Positions 34,147 through 42,661 of a DNA stretch of 64,000 nt are shown one piece after another. The stretch comes from an uncultured Dehalococcoidia bacterium (lineage in GTDB: Bacteria; Chloroflexota; Dehalococcoidia; Lucifugimonadales; UBA3495). Made by a program: the position numbers and the translations under genes. The notes beneath the pieces are model-generated. The model saw only the letters and a program-made list of their open reading frames with translations, was not told where the DNA came from and made no database searches. Numbering within the stretch: the stretch's first letter is position 1; each line of letters opens with the position of its first letter. The stretch spans positions 3,459,570-3,523,569 of the forward strand of contig OY282565.1 in NCBI GenBank assembly GCA_958296445.1, written 5' to 3'.

Positions 34147-34173
34147 GGGGCGGGCTTGAGGCCCGCCCCTTTT
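34147..34173 (+). terminator. Rho-independent terminator after acyl-CoA dehydrogenase
   Basis: GGGGCGGGC (34147-34155), loop TTGAG, GCCCGCCCC (34161-34169), then TTTT. Perfect 9-bp stem 30 bases after the stop. A GACGCCCCCACCCTAGCCC repeat follows (34180-34222). Confidence 0.85.
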
Positions 34174-34256
34174 CGTAGGGGACGCCCCCACCCTAGCCCT
34201 CCCCCGGTGGGGGAGGGGATTACAGGGGAGTACGCCCTGCCCTCCCGCCCCCAACT

Positions 34257-35608
34257 ATGAAACGGGTACGGTCTATGCCCAGACTCCGGCTTGACTACAT
34301 CACCCTGCTTCTTGCCGCCTTCGCCCTTCTGGGAACGAGCCTTATTTTGTTGCGCGTTGCCTATGGGGTGGGAGTGATCGGCGACGCCAAGTATTACATC
34401 GCAGTGGCGCGAGCGCTGGCCGACGGGGCGACCGGGGCGCAGTGGCTGATGGGGCAAATCCCGGCTTTACCGGCTTTAATTGACACTGAGCCCTTTACGT
34501 TGGAGATTTCCGGGTTTTGGCCGCCCTTGTACCCGGTGCTGCTGGCCGGTTCCGGCGGTTTCGCTTTCGACGCCCGCGATGTGGCCGGGCCGCTCAACGC
34601 CGTCATATTCGGAATGACCGTCTTTGTTGCCGGGCTGTGGCTGCGGCATCGCATCCGCTCCCGCTTTCTGCTTGTCGTGGGCTGCGCCGCCGTCCTGTTT
34701 TCGGCGCCATTGGTCTGGATTGCGTCCTGGGCTATGAGCGAGGCACTGTTCGTCCTGCTGGTTACGCTGTCGCTGTATTGTTTCGACAGGTTTCTGGAAT
34801 CGGAGGAGCGGGCGCTGCTGATTTGGGCCGCGATATTCACGGCTTTGGCCTGCTTGACGCGGTATAGCGGAGTTACCCTGATTTTTGTTGCCGCGCTGCT
34901 GCTGGCCTTGCAGCACGGGGCGGTTTTCTCCGAAAAGGCGCGGCGTATTGGCCTGTATCTGGTCATAAGCATCGTACCGCTGGCCTTGTGGCTGTTGCGC
35001 AACTACCTAGTCGTGGGGTCGTTGACCGGCTCCGAAAGAGGAGTGAGCTTCTCTCCCGGTAGTATCGTGGATGCTATTGCGCGAGCGCTCAACGCCTTGT
35101 CCTGCTGGTTCTCTGCGTGGGCTATGCCGGATATGTCGGTATCCGCGACACTCACACGGCGCTCTTTAGCCCGGAATACGGCTGGAACGCTTACGGCTAC
35201 AATGCCGGGCGCATCGGTATAGGGGCGGAATCGGCGAGGGGCTATCTGCAAGGGCGGGTGGGCGACAGCGGCCCGGCCGTCCGCGCCCATTTCGACCTGT
35301 ACGTGGCCGCCGGTTCGCTTATTTACTTCAGGCAAGGATGCAACCCGGATGATATGGAGAACAAGATTTTTCTCCACGTCTTTCCGGCATTCAAGCCCGC
35401 GCTGCCCGGCATCAGCAAGCATACGGGATTTCACAACCTCGATTTCCTTCCCTACAGGCAGGGAAGTATGTTGGATGGGGAGTGCCTGGCTGTTGCTCCC
35501 TTGCCGGAGTACGGCATCGAGCGCATCGCCACCGGGCAGCACGACTTTGAGACCGTGTTCTGGGAAGTGGAGTTCGCGCCTTTCGCTCAAGGGACGCCCC
35601 CACCCTAA
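34257..35608 (+). pseudogene. GT-C (PMT/ArnT-like) membrane glycosyltransferase with a frameshift
   Basis: The first frame (34257-35222) has about 285 good residues with roughly seven hydrophobic segments and the GT-C-type acidic motif GVIGDAKYYIAVARALADG after TM1. Near 35100 the sense passes to the frame that ends at 35608: frame one reads LNALSCWFSAW, frame two reads VLLVLCVGYAGYVGIRD, so one base was lost or gained around GCCTTGTCC (35093-35103). The second part has the soluble end FLHVFP..GFHNLDF..LPEYGI..TGQH, as in the left-edge fragment. Together about 450 residues. Either a true pseudogene or a sequencing error. It would transfer sugar from a polyprenyl-phosphate donor. Confidence 0.65.
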
Positions 35609-35636
35609 CCCTCCCCCGGCGGGGGAGGGGATTTAT
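35588..35636. repeat. GACGCCCCCACCCTAACCCTCCCCCGG..GGGGGAGGGG repeat
   Basis: Same family as 34180-34222; it overlaps the last codons of the glycosyltransferase tail (GTPPP), so the repeat supplied its stop region. Confidence 0.75.
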
Positions 35637-35689
35637 GGGCTGGGCGGCTAATAGGGGTTAGCCGCCGGATGGGGATGGGATTACAGGGG

Positions 35690-36055
35690 TTAGGCGGCGA
35701 GCAGCAGCAGTCCGTCGGCGTTGTTGGCGGCCCCCTGCATGGTGGCTTGGCGGCAGCGTTGCATTACGCGAAAGACGGTGCGGTGGGTTATGGAGAAGCG
35801 GACGGCGGTTTCCTCGATGCTCAGGGATTCCTGTTGCATTACGCGCATAATGCGGAAGTCGCGGGCCAGACGGCGGTTGCGCCGATACCAGACCGGGTCG
35901 TCGTGCCGGCACCGGGGCAGCGGGCAGTCGAGGCAGGAGTCCGACGCTTCGCAGCCGGTATCCTCGTAGTGGTAGAATTCCGAAACGTCGTCCGGGGCGG
36001 CGTGTCCGGGAGCGAGGCTGAACGATTGCGGGCGGGTGGCTTGCAGCGTTACCAT
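35690..36055 (-). CDS. Small helix-turn-helix protein with a Cys cluster
   Basis: 121 residues from ATG 36055 (TTG 36067 is an alternative). Residues 35-52 hold four Cys: C-x5-C-x2-C-x4-C (CEASDSCLDCPLPRC), a likely metal site. Then WYRRNRRLARDFRIMRVMQQESLSIEETAVRFSITHRTVFRVMQRCRQ, a helix-turn-helix. Such proteins are seen in phage and metagenomic contigs. An inverted repeat overlaps its -10 region, suggesting autoregulation. DNA-binding regulator by inference. Confidence 0.65.
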   Translation of the reverse strand: MVTLQATRPQSFSLAPGHAAPDDVSEFYHYEDTGCEASDSCLDCPLPRCRHDDPVWYRRNRRLARDFRIMRVMQQESLSIEETAVRFSITHRTVFRVMQRCRQATMQGAANNADGLLLLAA

Positions 36056-36072
36056 AACATCCCCCAAACGAT

Positions 36073-36122
36073 TGTTCTAATAGTGCTTGCTTAATTTAGA
36101 ACATCGGTACGGGCAATGTCAA
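36073..36122 (-). promoter_or_regulatory. Promoter and inverted-repeat operator of the HTH gene
   Basis: Minus strand: -35 TTGACA (36122-36117), 18-base spacer, -10 TAAATT (about 36098-36093). TGTTCTAA (36073-36080) and TTAGAACA (36096-36103) form an 8-bp inverted repeat with 15-base spacing that covers the -10. Confidence 0.6.
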
Positions 36123-36217
36123 CGCTTTAGCTCGAGAATTTCGGGGAAATGTTCTGTTTTTCTGGCCGGAATCCCCGGCCCAATCCCGGATGCCCCGGCC
36201 CGATTCTTGGAGGGGTT

Positions 36218-36997
36218 ATGATTGAATACGAAACGATGACCTATGAGCGCAAGGGCAGGGTTGCCTATATTATGTTCAACCGCCCGCAATCGCTGAACGC
36301 GGTGAACGGGCAGTTTGAGCAGGACCTGCACGAGGCGCTGCTGGAGTTCGACACCGACGAAGATGCTTGGGTCGGCATCATCCACGGGGCGGGGCGGGCC
36401 TTTTGCGCCGGAGCCGACATCAAGCAGCGGTTCGTGGCTATGACGCCGCAGGAAAGCGCCCGCCGCGAGCGCGGCCCCAACCCGGAGGGCTACTTGGGCC
36501 GCGCCATCAACTGGAAGCCGGTTATCGCCGCCGTCCACGGCTACGCGCTGGGGGCCGGCATCGTGATCGCCGCCGAGTGCGATATGATTGTCGCCTCGGA
36601 AGACGCCAAGTTCGGCATCACGGAAACCCGGCGGGGGCTGGCCGGCGGCCGGATCTGGGCCAAGGTCAACGCCTTTATGCCGTCGAAAATCGCCAGCGAG
36701 ATGGTGATTACCGGCGAGCCGGTAGAGGCGGCGGAGCTGTACCGGCTGGGGCTGATAAACCGGCTGGTGCCGCCCGGCTTTCACCTAACCGCCGCCGAGG
36801 CCCTGGCCGAAAAGGTGCTGAAAACCCCGCCGCTGTCGGCCCGGGTGGGCGTGAAGCTGACCCGCCGCCAGTGGGTGCAGGCCGGCGCCGACGCCGATAT
36901 GCAAACCCTGCCCCTGAAACTCCACATGAGCGAGGATTTCAAGGAAGCCAGCCAGTCTTTCGTTGAGAAACGCCCGCCGGAGTACAAGGCGCGGTAG
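36218..36997 (+). CDS. Enoyl-CoA hydratase/isomerase family protein
   Basis: 259 residues. ATG 36218 with TTGGAGGGG at -12. Crotonase pattern: VAYIMFNRPQSLNAVN, GRAFCAGADIKQRF (near 62-75), HGYALGAGIVIAAECDMIVASEDAKFGITETRRGL. The Glu of TETRRG is the likely acid/base. C-terminus EASQSFVEKRPPEYKAR is similar to that of the 12119 gene, so the two are paralogs of different function. It starts about 160 bases from the divergent HTH gene, which may regulate it. Confidence 0.85.
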   Translation: MIEYETMTYERKGRVAYIMFNRPQSLNAVNGQFEQDLHEALLEFDTDEDAWVGIIHGAGRAFCAGADIKQRFVAMTPQESARRERGPNPEGYLGRAINWKPVIAAVHGYALGAGIVIAAECDMIVASEDAKFGITETRRGLAGGRIWAKVNAFMPSKIASEMVITGEPVEAAELYRLGLINRLVPPGFHLTAAEALAEKVLKTPPLSARVGVKLTRRQWVQAGADADMQTLPLKLHMSEDFKEASQSFVEKRPPEYKAR

Positions 36998-37105
36998 CTG
37001 CCGACGCTTTCACGGCGTATTGGCGGAATCCGTTTGTCCTGAGATGGTCTAAGTCTAAGGATGGGCGGATTGCGCCCGGCGTTTGGGGGTGGGGCGCGGC
37101 GGGCG

Positions 37106-37426
37106 TTATGCGCTCAGGGGCGCCCGCCCTATCACCATTCCGTTGTCGAATTCCACTACTGCCCGCAGGTTGCGGAAGAACAGGAAGGTTCGCAGGTCTA
37201 TGCGAAGGCTGGTGACGTGCCTCGACAGTTCGGGCAGGGTCAGCACCTCGACGCCGTTCAGACTGCGGGATTCGTAGGCGGAAATATCCCGCCGGTTCAC
37301 TCTGGTATCGACCGATACCTCAACGGCACAACCGGCTCAAGAGGAATGTTGCAACAGGTCAACCGCCGCCCGCCCCCCTTGATTGAGGATGTGTTCCGCC
37401 GCCCGCTGGCTAAGCACGATTTCCAT
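37106..37426 (-). pseudogene. Possible small gene interrupted by an in-frame TGA
   Basis: On the minus strand an ATG at 37426 reads MEIVLSQRAAEHILNQGG..LLQHSS, stops at TGA 37339-37337, and the same frame continues to 37106 with AVEVSVDTRVNRRDISAYESRSLNGVEVLTLPELSRH...AVVEFDNGMVIGRAPL. The continuation looks protein-like. Family not recognised. It may be decayed, or TGA may be a sequencing error. Confidence 0.3.
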
Positions 37427-37479
37427 AACGTTGGCCTTAATGGACGCGGCGTTTGGCGGGCCGTGTCCGGCTGATTTTC

Positions 37480-37982
37480 GTTGGGATTTTGACTGCCCCC
37501 ATTGTAGACTGCCCGGGCTTTGTTATCCAGAGCGGCGGCGGCAACTTGGCATTGCGGCGGAAGGTCTGGGGTTCCCGCATAGGCGGTTCGCCCCCGAGGG
37601 TTTCAGGATTTTTTTCGATTTCCCTCCCATTTCCTCCCATTTTCCGCCATTTTGGCTTGGCGGGCGGGTTGGGGACGGTTTGCGGTGGAAGGTCTGGGGT
37701 TCCCGTATAGGCGGTTCACCCCCGGGGGGTTCAGGATTTTTTTCGATTTCCCTGCCATTTAGCACCATTTCCCGCCATTTTGGATTGGCGGCCGGGTTGG
37801 GGACGGTTTGCGGGCCGGCCGGTTGTTTGCGCTTTACAGGTATTATGTTATAGAGGCGCACCCAGGGTTGGCAAGGGCCAAGTGTCAGGAAAATGGCGAC
37901 GGGTTATTGGGGCGAATTCCTTTGATAGTTGGCACACTTTATTGTAGACTGTTTGCGCTTGGGTATCTAGGGCAGTAGAGGG
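37480..37982. repeat. Tandem copies of the ~210-bp dispersed intergenic element
   Basis: A partial copy (about 37556-37684) and a full copy (37684-37898) in tandem. Shared blocks: GGAAGGTCTGGGGTTCCCG, ATAGGCGGTTC, TTTCAGGATTTTTTTCGATT, CCCATTT..CCGCCATTTTGG, GGCGGGTTGGGGACGGTTTG, and, in the full copy only, GGTTGTTTGCGCTTTACAGG, TATTATGTTATAGAG, GGTTGGCAAGGGCCAAGTGT and CAGGAAAATGGCGA. Ends 85 bases before the nuclease gene. Confidence 0.8.
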
Positions 37983-39152
37983 ATGGATATGAGCGGCGAA
38001 CCGCAGTTGTACCGGATTAACCCCGAAAACCGGGAGTCCGAAAAGATTCAGGAAGTGGAATTCAGCCAGTTGGGCTTGCAGGAACGCCGGGATATTCAGG
38101 AATGGGTGGCGGCCAACCCCGGCATTTTGGGCGATGATCTGCTGATAATCGGCAAGGAATTCAGCGGGTTTGACCGGACTAACGAAAGGCTGGATTTGCT
38201 GGCCGTTGATAGGGATGGGAAACTGGTAATTATCGAACTGAAGCGCGATGATACCGGGGCCGACGCCCACTGGCAAGCTATCAAATATGCCAGTTATTTC
38301 CGCCGGGCTACTACCGACGAAATCGTTATGATGGCGGCGGATTATCTGGGCGAATCCCAAGAGAAAACGGCAATCCGGCTGATACAACACTTAGACGCCG
38401 ACGACCTGAACGACTTGAACAACCACCAGCGCATCATCCTAGCAAGCCACCGTTTCGCCCCGGAAGTAACCACTGCCGCCGTTTGGCTCAACGAGCAAGT
38501 TCTCAGCGATAACATAATTACCTGCGTCAAACTGACTCCATATCAAGACACGCAGAGCGGAACGTTGTACGTACAGGCGTCTGCCATCATTCCGGTGCCA
38601 GGGATAGATGATTATCTGGTAGGGGTCGGGCAAAGCACACAAGTGGAAAGCGTTAGAACCAGCAGTTTTGGAACCAAGCTTGCGGCGACATTTTCCCGGA
38701 ATCGAAACGATGAAGTTAGCCGTTTTCTCAGGAAAACGGGGCAATTGGTTATGGACGGATTGGCAGTTGAAGTGAAGCCGGACAAGCGGAGCCGGTGGGG
38801 GGGGCTAGGCGGTGATGACCATCGGTATTATCATTTCTGGTATAATCGCCCGCCGTGGAGCAATTGGGGAGTTTCCTATCGCATTGAGCTGTCCCCACAG
38901 AAAGACCCCAGTCATTGGCAAGCTGACATGGTATTTATGGGTTGGAACGGCATAGATGATCTCCTCGTGGGCGTGACCATTCACCCGGAGCAGATTATCC
39001 GCTCAGACAGAGTTGTGGTAAGGATGGGGATTGATACGCTGAACGACGATTTCGGGGCGCGTATTGCCAGGGTGACACGGAGTTTAATTGAGCAAATAAC
39101 GCCAAGGGTAGATGATTTTGGGAACGAAAGCGGGAATGGCGACGATACCTAG
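37983..39152 (+). CDS. DUF91/NucS-like PD-(D/E)xK nuclease
   Basis: 389 residues. N-terminal module: QEWVAANPGILGDDLLIIGKEFSGFD (near 37-62) and RLDLLAVDRDGKLVIIELKRD (near 66-86), the D...ExK nuclease motif of the DUF91/NucS-type fold. HWQAIKYASYFRR follows. The C-terminal 200 residues (DHRYYHFWYNRPPWSNWGVSYRIEL) are a separate, Trp-rich domain that may read DNA or nucleotides. Stand-alone, so repair or defence are both possible. It ends tail to tail with the HD gene, sharing CTAG. Confidence 0.7.
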   Translation: MDMSGEPQLYRINPENRESEKIQEVEFSQLGLQERRDIQEWVAANPGILGDDLLIIGKEFSGFDRTNERLDLLAVDRDGKLVIIELKRDDTGADAHWQAIKYASYFRRATTDEIVMMAADYLGESQEKTAIRLIQHLDADDLNDLNNHQRIILASHRFAPEVTTAAVWLNEQVLSDNIITCVKLTPYQDTQSGTLYVQASAIIPVPGIDDYLVGVGQSTQVESVRTSSFGTKLAATFSRNRNDEVSRFLRKTGQLVMDGLAVEVKPDKRSRWGGLGGDDHRYYHFWYNRPPWSNWGVSYRIELSPQKDPSHWQADMVFMGWNGIDDLLVGVTIHPEQIIRSDRVVVRMGIDTLNDDFGARIARVTRSLIEQITPRVDDFGNESGNGDDT

Positions 39153-39742
39153 CCCCGGGCCAACAGCAGCGCGTTAATCGTTTCTACGCTGGCGGGATGC
39201 ACCGGCTGGCGGCGCTCTAGGCGGCGGGCGGACTCGCGGCATAGGAACTCGAGGACGGCTTGGCCTAAATCCTCGTTGGCTATGGCCTGTAGCTCCGGCT
39301 GGTAGGGGTAGGACTTTATCTTGCGGGGTTCCAGCTTGTCGGCGATGAATACCAGCAGGCCCAGCGGGGTTAGGGCGGGGTGGCCGGTGGAGTGCCAGCG
39401 CACGGCTTCGAGGATTTCCGGGTCGTCTAGGCCGTCCTCGCGGCGCAGCAACTCCGCGCCTACCGGCCCGTGGAGCAGGATGGGCGTCCGCCGCTCGATG
39501 TCCAGCACGGGCAGGCCGAACCCGTCGGCCAGCCGCAGCATTTCCGCCTTTTTCGCGGCGCGGGCTACGTCGTGGGCCAGAACCGCCAGCTCGGCCCGGC
39601 CTTCGTCTATGCCGTGCCGCGATGCCAGCTCCAGCCCCACGTCGCGCACCCGGAAAATGTGGGACTGCAACTTATCGGGCAACGACTCCAGCCGCTCCCG
39701 GAACTTGGAATTGGGGATGTGCAGTACGGTGTTGCTACTCAT
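39149..39742 (-). CDS. HD-domain hydrolase (YqeK-like, predicted diadenosine tetraphosphatase)
   Basis: 197 residues from ATG 39742. HD-superfamily ligands: QSHIFRVRDVGLELA (His near 28), LAVLAHDVARA (HD near 56-57), LLHGPVGAELL, VRWHSTGHPALTPLGLLVFIADKLEPRK (His and Asp near 118-135). This is the YqeK arrangement, shown elsewhere to split Ap4A symmetrically. Usually nadD is adjacent; here a HIT gene is, 17 bases upstream, another dinucleoside-polyphosphate-type enzyme. Confidence 0.8.
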   Translation of the reverse strand: MSSNTVLHIPNSKFRERLESLPDKLQSHIFRVRDVGLELASRHGIDEGRAELAVLAHDVARAAKKAEMLRLADGFGLPVLDIERRTPILLHGPVGAELLRREDGLDDPEILEAVRWHSTGHPALTPLGLLVFIADKLEPRKIKSYPYQPELQAIANEDLGQAVLEFLCRESARRLERRQPVHPASVETINALLLARG

Positions 39743-39759
39743 ATCCGTCGCGCCTAACC

Positions 39760-40110
39760 CTACCCCATTTCCCCTAGCAGGCGTCCACCCAGCAGGTGGA
39801 TGTGGGGGTGGGCGATGGTCTGGCTGGCGTCCGGCCCCTGGTTCAGCGCCAGCCGGTAGCCGCTGAGGGTGACGTTCTCGCGGCGGGCCATTTCCTCGGC
39901 CACTACGAATAGATGCCCCATAATGGGAACTTGGCCGGGGCCGACGTAGGCCAGCGACGCGATGTGCATATTGGGGATGACCAGCAGGTGCACCGGCGCT
40001 TTGGGGCTGATGTCCTTGACAACAAAGCAACGGTCGTCGCGGTAGAGGACGTCGGGGTGGGCCGAATCGCGGGCGATGTTGCAGAAAATGCATGGCGTGG
40101 CAGTGGTCAT
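39760..40110 (-). CDS. HIT-family protein (HINT type)
   Basis: 116 residues. CIFCNIARDSAHPDVLYRDDRCFVVKDISPKAPVHLLVIPNMHIASL, then ALNQGPDASQTIAHPHIHLLGGRLLGEMG with the His triad HPHIHLL. Cys 7 and 10 (CIFC) form half a zinc site. HINT enzymes hydrolyse purine nucleoside phosphoramidates. Lies just upstream of the YqeK-like gene on the same strand, likely co-transcribed. Confidence 0.9.
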   Translation of the reverse strand: MTTATPCIFCNIARDSAHPDVLYRDDRCFVVKDISPKAPVHLLVIPNMHIASLAYVGPGQVPIMGHLFVVAEEMARRENVTLSGYRLALNQGPDASQTIAHPHIHLLGGRLLGEMG

Positions 40111-40125
40111 TGTTGGCCGTCTCCA

Positions 40126-40587
40126 TTATTCCGGTGATTCAGCAACTGCGGTTTCCCGGCGGGCGGTCAGCCGCTCCAGACGCCTTCGCTGGGCGCGGGT
40201 TTCGAGGGTAAAGGGCGGCGCCGGGCTTTGGCGCACGGTTTCCAGTTCGGCTATCAGCAGTTCTATTCTGGGGATGGAGTTCTCTACCACCTCTTCCGGC
40301 ATCCACTGTTCATAGTAGTTCTGGTGCAGGGCGTTTGCCAGCCCGAACCAATCTATCAGTTCGGGGCGGGCCAGTTCGTCGGCGATTTGATCGGATACAT
40401 CGTAGAGCAGCGAGTGTCGCTGGTGATTCCATTCCCGCTGCTCGGCCACTGCCTTTAGGGCGCAGGCCGCGGCGCCCCAGGCTTTTTCCGATGCCTGAAC
40501 GAAATCGCCAATTTCCAGTTCCACCTTGGCTTGCGCCATAAAGCGGCGGCTGGCGTTGGCGTATTTGTTGGAACCTGAAGTCGTCAT
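40126..40587 (-). CDS. PaREP1/HEPN-like helical protein
   Basis: 153 residues. RRFMAQAKVELEIGDFVQASEKAWGAAACALKAVAEQREWNHQRHSLLYDVSDQIADELARPELIDWFGLANALHQNYYEQWMPEEVVENSI is the standard PaREP1/HEPN layout, with the WGAAACALKAVAE helix. A likely RNase-type active site R-x4-6-H is seen only as NHQRH. Fifteen bases before the HIT gene. Paralogs at 20304, 43865 and 44291. Function unknown. Confidence 0.7.
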   Translation of the reverse strand: MTTSGSNKYANASRRFMAQAKVELEIGDFVQASEKAWGAAACALKAVAEQREWNHQRHSLLYDVSDQIADELARPELIDWFGLANALHQNYYEQWMPEEVVENSIPRIELLIAELETVRQSPAPPFTLETRAQRRRLERLTARRETAVAESPE

Positions 40588-40614
40588 TTCTTGATTCGTC
40601 CTCCCGGCGCCGGG

Positions 40615-41751
40615 TTACTCGCTGTCAATGTTGGCTAGGGCCAGTTCCTTGTGATAGTTGGCGTCGCCGTAGCCGATTTCCTGGACTTTGGCCCGGCGGG
40701 TGTATAGTTGCAAGTCGTGTTCTTTGGTGAAACCGATGGCGCCGTGGCACTGGTGGGCGGTGGCGCAGACGCGGCGGTAGGCTTGGCTAATCCACGCTTT
40801 GGCGATGGACACCTCGCGCTGGGCGGGCAGTCCTTGGGCCAGACGCCAAGCGGCCTGGTAGGCCACGCCCCGGCAGCCCTCGACGTCGGTGGCCATCTGG
40901 GCGCAGTGGTGCTGCACTGCCTGGAAGCTGCCCACGGGACGGCCAAACTGGGTGCGCTGTTTCACGTAGTCAACGGTCATATCCAGCACGGCGGAGGCGC
41001 CGCCGAGCATAGTTATGCAGTGGCCGGCCACCGCCCGCTGGATGGCCCGCTCGGCGATGGGCCAGCCGCCGTTGACCGCGCCCAGAACCGCGCTGCCGGG
41101 CAGACGGACGTTGTTCAGCGACACCTCGAACTGCCGCTCGGAGCCGATGGTGCGGATGGGCGAAACCGACAGCCCATCCGTCCCGGCGGGAACCAGGAAC
41201 AGGGTTATGCCCGCGGCCGGGTCGCCGTCCGGGTTGGTTCGGGCGGCGACGATAATCACGTCGGCAGCGTGGGCGTCGGGAACGAACAGCTTAGTTCCGT
41301 TGAGCGCGTATCCGGCGCCGTCGGCGGTGGCGGTGGCTTCCACGCCCCAGGGTTCGTAGCTGGCCGAGGCTTCGGTGGCTGCCAGAGTCATCACGCTGCT
41401 GCCGTCGGTTACTCGGCTTAACAGGTCGGCTTTCTGGGCGTCGCTGCCCGCGTCCAGCACGGTCAGCCCGCCCAATATGACGGTGGAGAAATAGGGGCCG
41501 GGGGCTAGGGAGCGCCCAATTTCCTCCAGCAGCACGGCTAGGTCGAGGAAGTCGCCGCCGGTGCCGCCGTACTGCTCGGGGAAAGGCACGCCGGCCCAGC
41601 CCAGCCCGGCCATTTGCCGCCAAAGCTCATCGGGGTAGCCGCGCTCGTCCTCCTCCATTTCCCGCACCAGAGTGGCGGGACATTCCCGCGAAAGGAATTC
41701 CTGGGCGCTGGTTTTCAGCATTTGCTGGATTTCGGTAAGGCCCAAGTCCAT
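40615..41751 (-). CDS. Acyl-CoA dehydrogenase
   Basis: 378 residues. FPEQYGGTGGDFLDLAVLLEEIGRSLAPGPYFSTVILGGL near 57-97, VTLAATEASASYEP, FEVSLNNVRLPGSAVLGAVNGGW, QFGRPVGSFQAVQHHCAQMATDVEGCR and C-terminal CHGAIGFTKEHDLQLYTRRAKVQEIGYGD. The whole is typical of the FadE-type branch with a shorter C-terminus. Substrate not known. A promoter lies at 41815-41843. Confidence 0.85.
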   Translation of the reverse strand: MDLGLTEIQQMLKTSAQEFLSRECPATLVREMEEDERGYPDELWRQMAGLGWAGVPFPEQYGGTGGDFLDLAVLLEEIGRSLAPGPYFSTVILGGLTVLDAGSDAQKADLLSRVTDGSSVMTLAATEASASYEPWGVEATATADGAGYALNGTKLFVPDAHAADVIIVAARTNPDGDPAAGITLFLVPAGTDGLSVSPIRTIGSERQFEVSLNNVRLPGSAVLGAVNGGWPIAERAIQRAVAGHCITMLGGASAVLDMTVDYVKQRTQFGRPVGSFQAVQHHCAQMATDVEGCRGVAYQAAWRLAQGLPAQREVSIAKAWISQAYRRVCATAHQCHGAIGFTKEHDLQLYTRRAKVQEIGYGDANYHKELALANIDSE

Positions 41752-41814
41752 TTTTTCGCCTCTCCGCGTTTATTGCGTGAACCCCCGGCAAGTCCGGCCC
41801 GGCGGGGCGCCGCT

Positions 41815-41843
41815 AGTATAGTCTATGGGCAATCGCCGCTCAA
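41815..41843 (-). promoter_or_regulatory. Promoter of the acyl-CoA dehydrogenase gene
   Basis: Minus strand: -35 TTGAGC (41843-41838), 17-base spacer, -10 TATACT (41820-41815). About 65 bases upstream of the start. Confidence 0.6.
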
Positions 41844-41868
41844 CAAAGGCGTTGGCGCAAGGGTGGAA

Positions 41869-42255
41869 TCAACGGGGCGCGTTCCGGCTGCCGTTGTCGT
41901 ATCTGCCCATTGGCAGAACGGGGGTCAAACGCCGGTTCACGGAGTCGGCGGCTAAGTGGGCCGCTTCTAGGGTAGTCGCGCCCAATAGCGGGCTGCTCCC
42001 TTGCCCGGCGAAAATCACCGGGGCGATTACTTCCATCCCCTCGATTACGAACACTGCATATCCGAAGGGTATGTCAACCACCCGGTCGTCCGCAAAAGCG
42101 AAGGCGCGGGTTTCGGTTGGGCGGACGTCCACGCTTTCCAGAATATCCTCCGGGATGTAGCTGTGGACGGAACCCGTGTCGGCCAATGCCCGGACTTCAA
42201 CAAAGGAAGATTTGTTCAGGTTGCCGACCAGCATCGAAACGCTGAATGTTCCCAT
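41869..42255 (-). CDS. Retropepsin-like (clan AA) aspartic protease
   Basis: 128 residues from ATG 42255. ALADTGSVHSYIPEDIL (near 26-42) holds the catalytic D-T-G; the flap-like strand FAFADDRVVDIPFGYAVFVIEG and the closing GATTLEAAHLAADSVNRRLTPV (hydrophobic-hydrophobic-G-x-x-x-L-E) complete a single retropepsin lobe that would work as a dimer. The cupin gene upstream ends 4 bases before. No membrane segment. Confidence 0.8.
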   Translation of the reverse strand: MGTFSVSMLVGNLNKSSFVEVRALADTGSVHSYIPEDILESVDVRPTETRAFAFADDRVVDIPFGYAVFVIEGMEVIAPVIFAGQGSSPLLGATTLEAAHLAADSVNRRLTPVLPMGRYDNGSRNAPR

Positions 42256-42259
42256 CGCG

Positions 42260-42631
42260 CTACACCTCGACCACAATCTCCACCGGGGTGTTGCGGGCGA
42301 CGATTATCTCCATCACCTCGTCGCTGTCGTTGACCGGCTGGTGGACGGCTTCGGCAGGGACGTAGATAAAGTCGCCGGGGCCGATGGGCAAGGGCTGGTC
42401 CAGCTTGTCGCCTACGATGAAGCGGCCATGCCCCTTGACTACGTAGATGGCCGACTCGCAGTTGACGTGATAATGGGGGCTGGAGCCGCAGCGCGGCGGG
42501 ATGGTGGCGATGGCTAGGTGGATGCCGGTGGAGCCGGTCAGCCCTTCGGACACGCCGGCCAGCCGGGTCATTGCGCCGGACTGGATTTCAACCTCGAGGG
42601 CGTCGGGGTGTATTACTCTGCATTCCGCCAT
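42260..42631 (-). CDS. Cupin-domain protein
   Basis: 123 residues. Double cupin motif: PPRCGSSPHYHVNCESAIYVVKGHGRFIVG (residues 46-75; His ligands in HYH and Glu) and GPGDFIYVPAEAVHQPVNDSD (near 84-104; His). One-domain beta barrel, probably metal-binding. Substrate unknown. Same strand and close to the aspartic protease gene downstream and the aminotransferase upstream (30 bases). Confidence 0.8.
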   Translation of the reverse strand: MAECRVIHPDALEVEIQSGAMTRLAGVSEGLTGSTGIHLAIATIPPRCGSSPHYHVNCESAIYVVKGHGRFIVGDKLDQPLPIGPGDFIYVPAEAVHQPVNDSDEVMEIIVARNTPVEIVVEV

Positions 42632-42661
42632 TGCGGTCTCCTGATTCGCTGATTTTTCAAG

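Noticed and set aside
37061-37474. Plus-strand frame of 137 codons
   Set aside because: The minus strand over the same bases reads more protein-like, even though interrupted.
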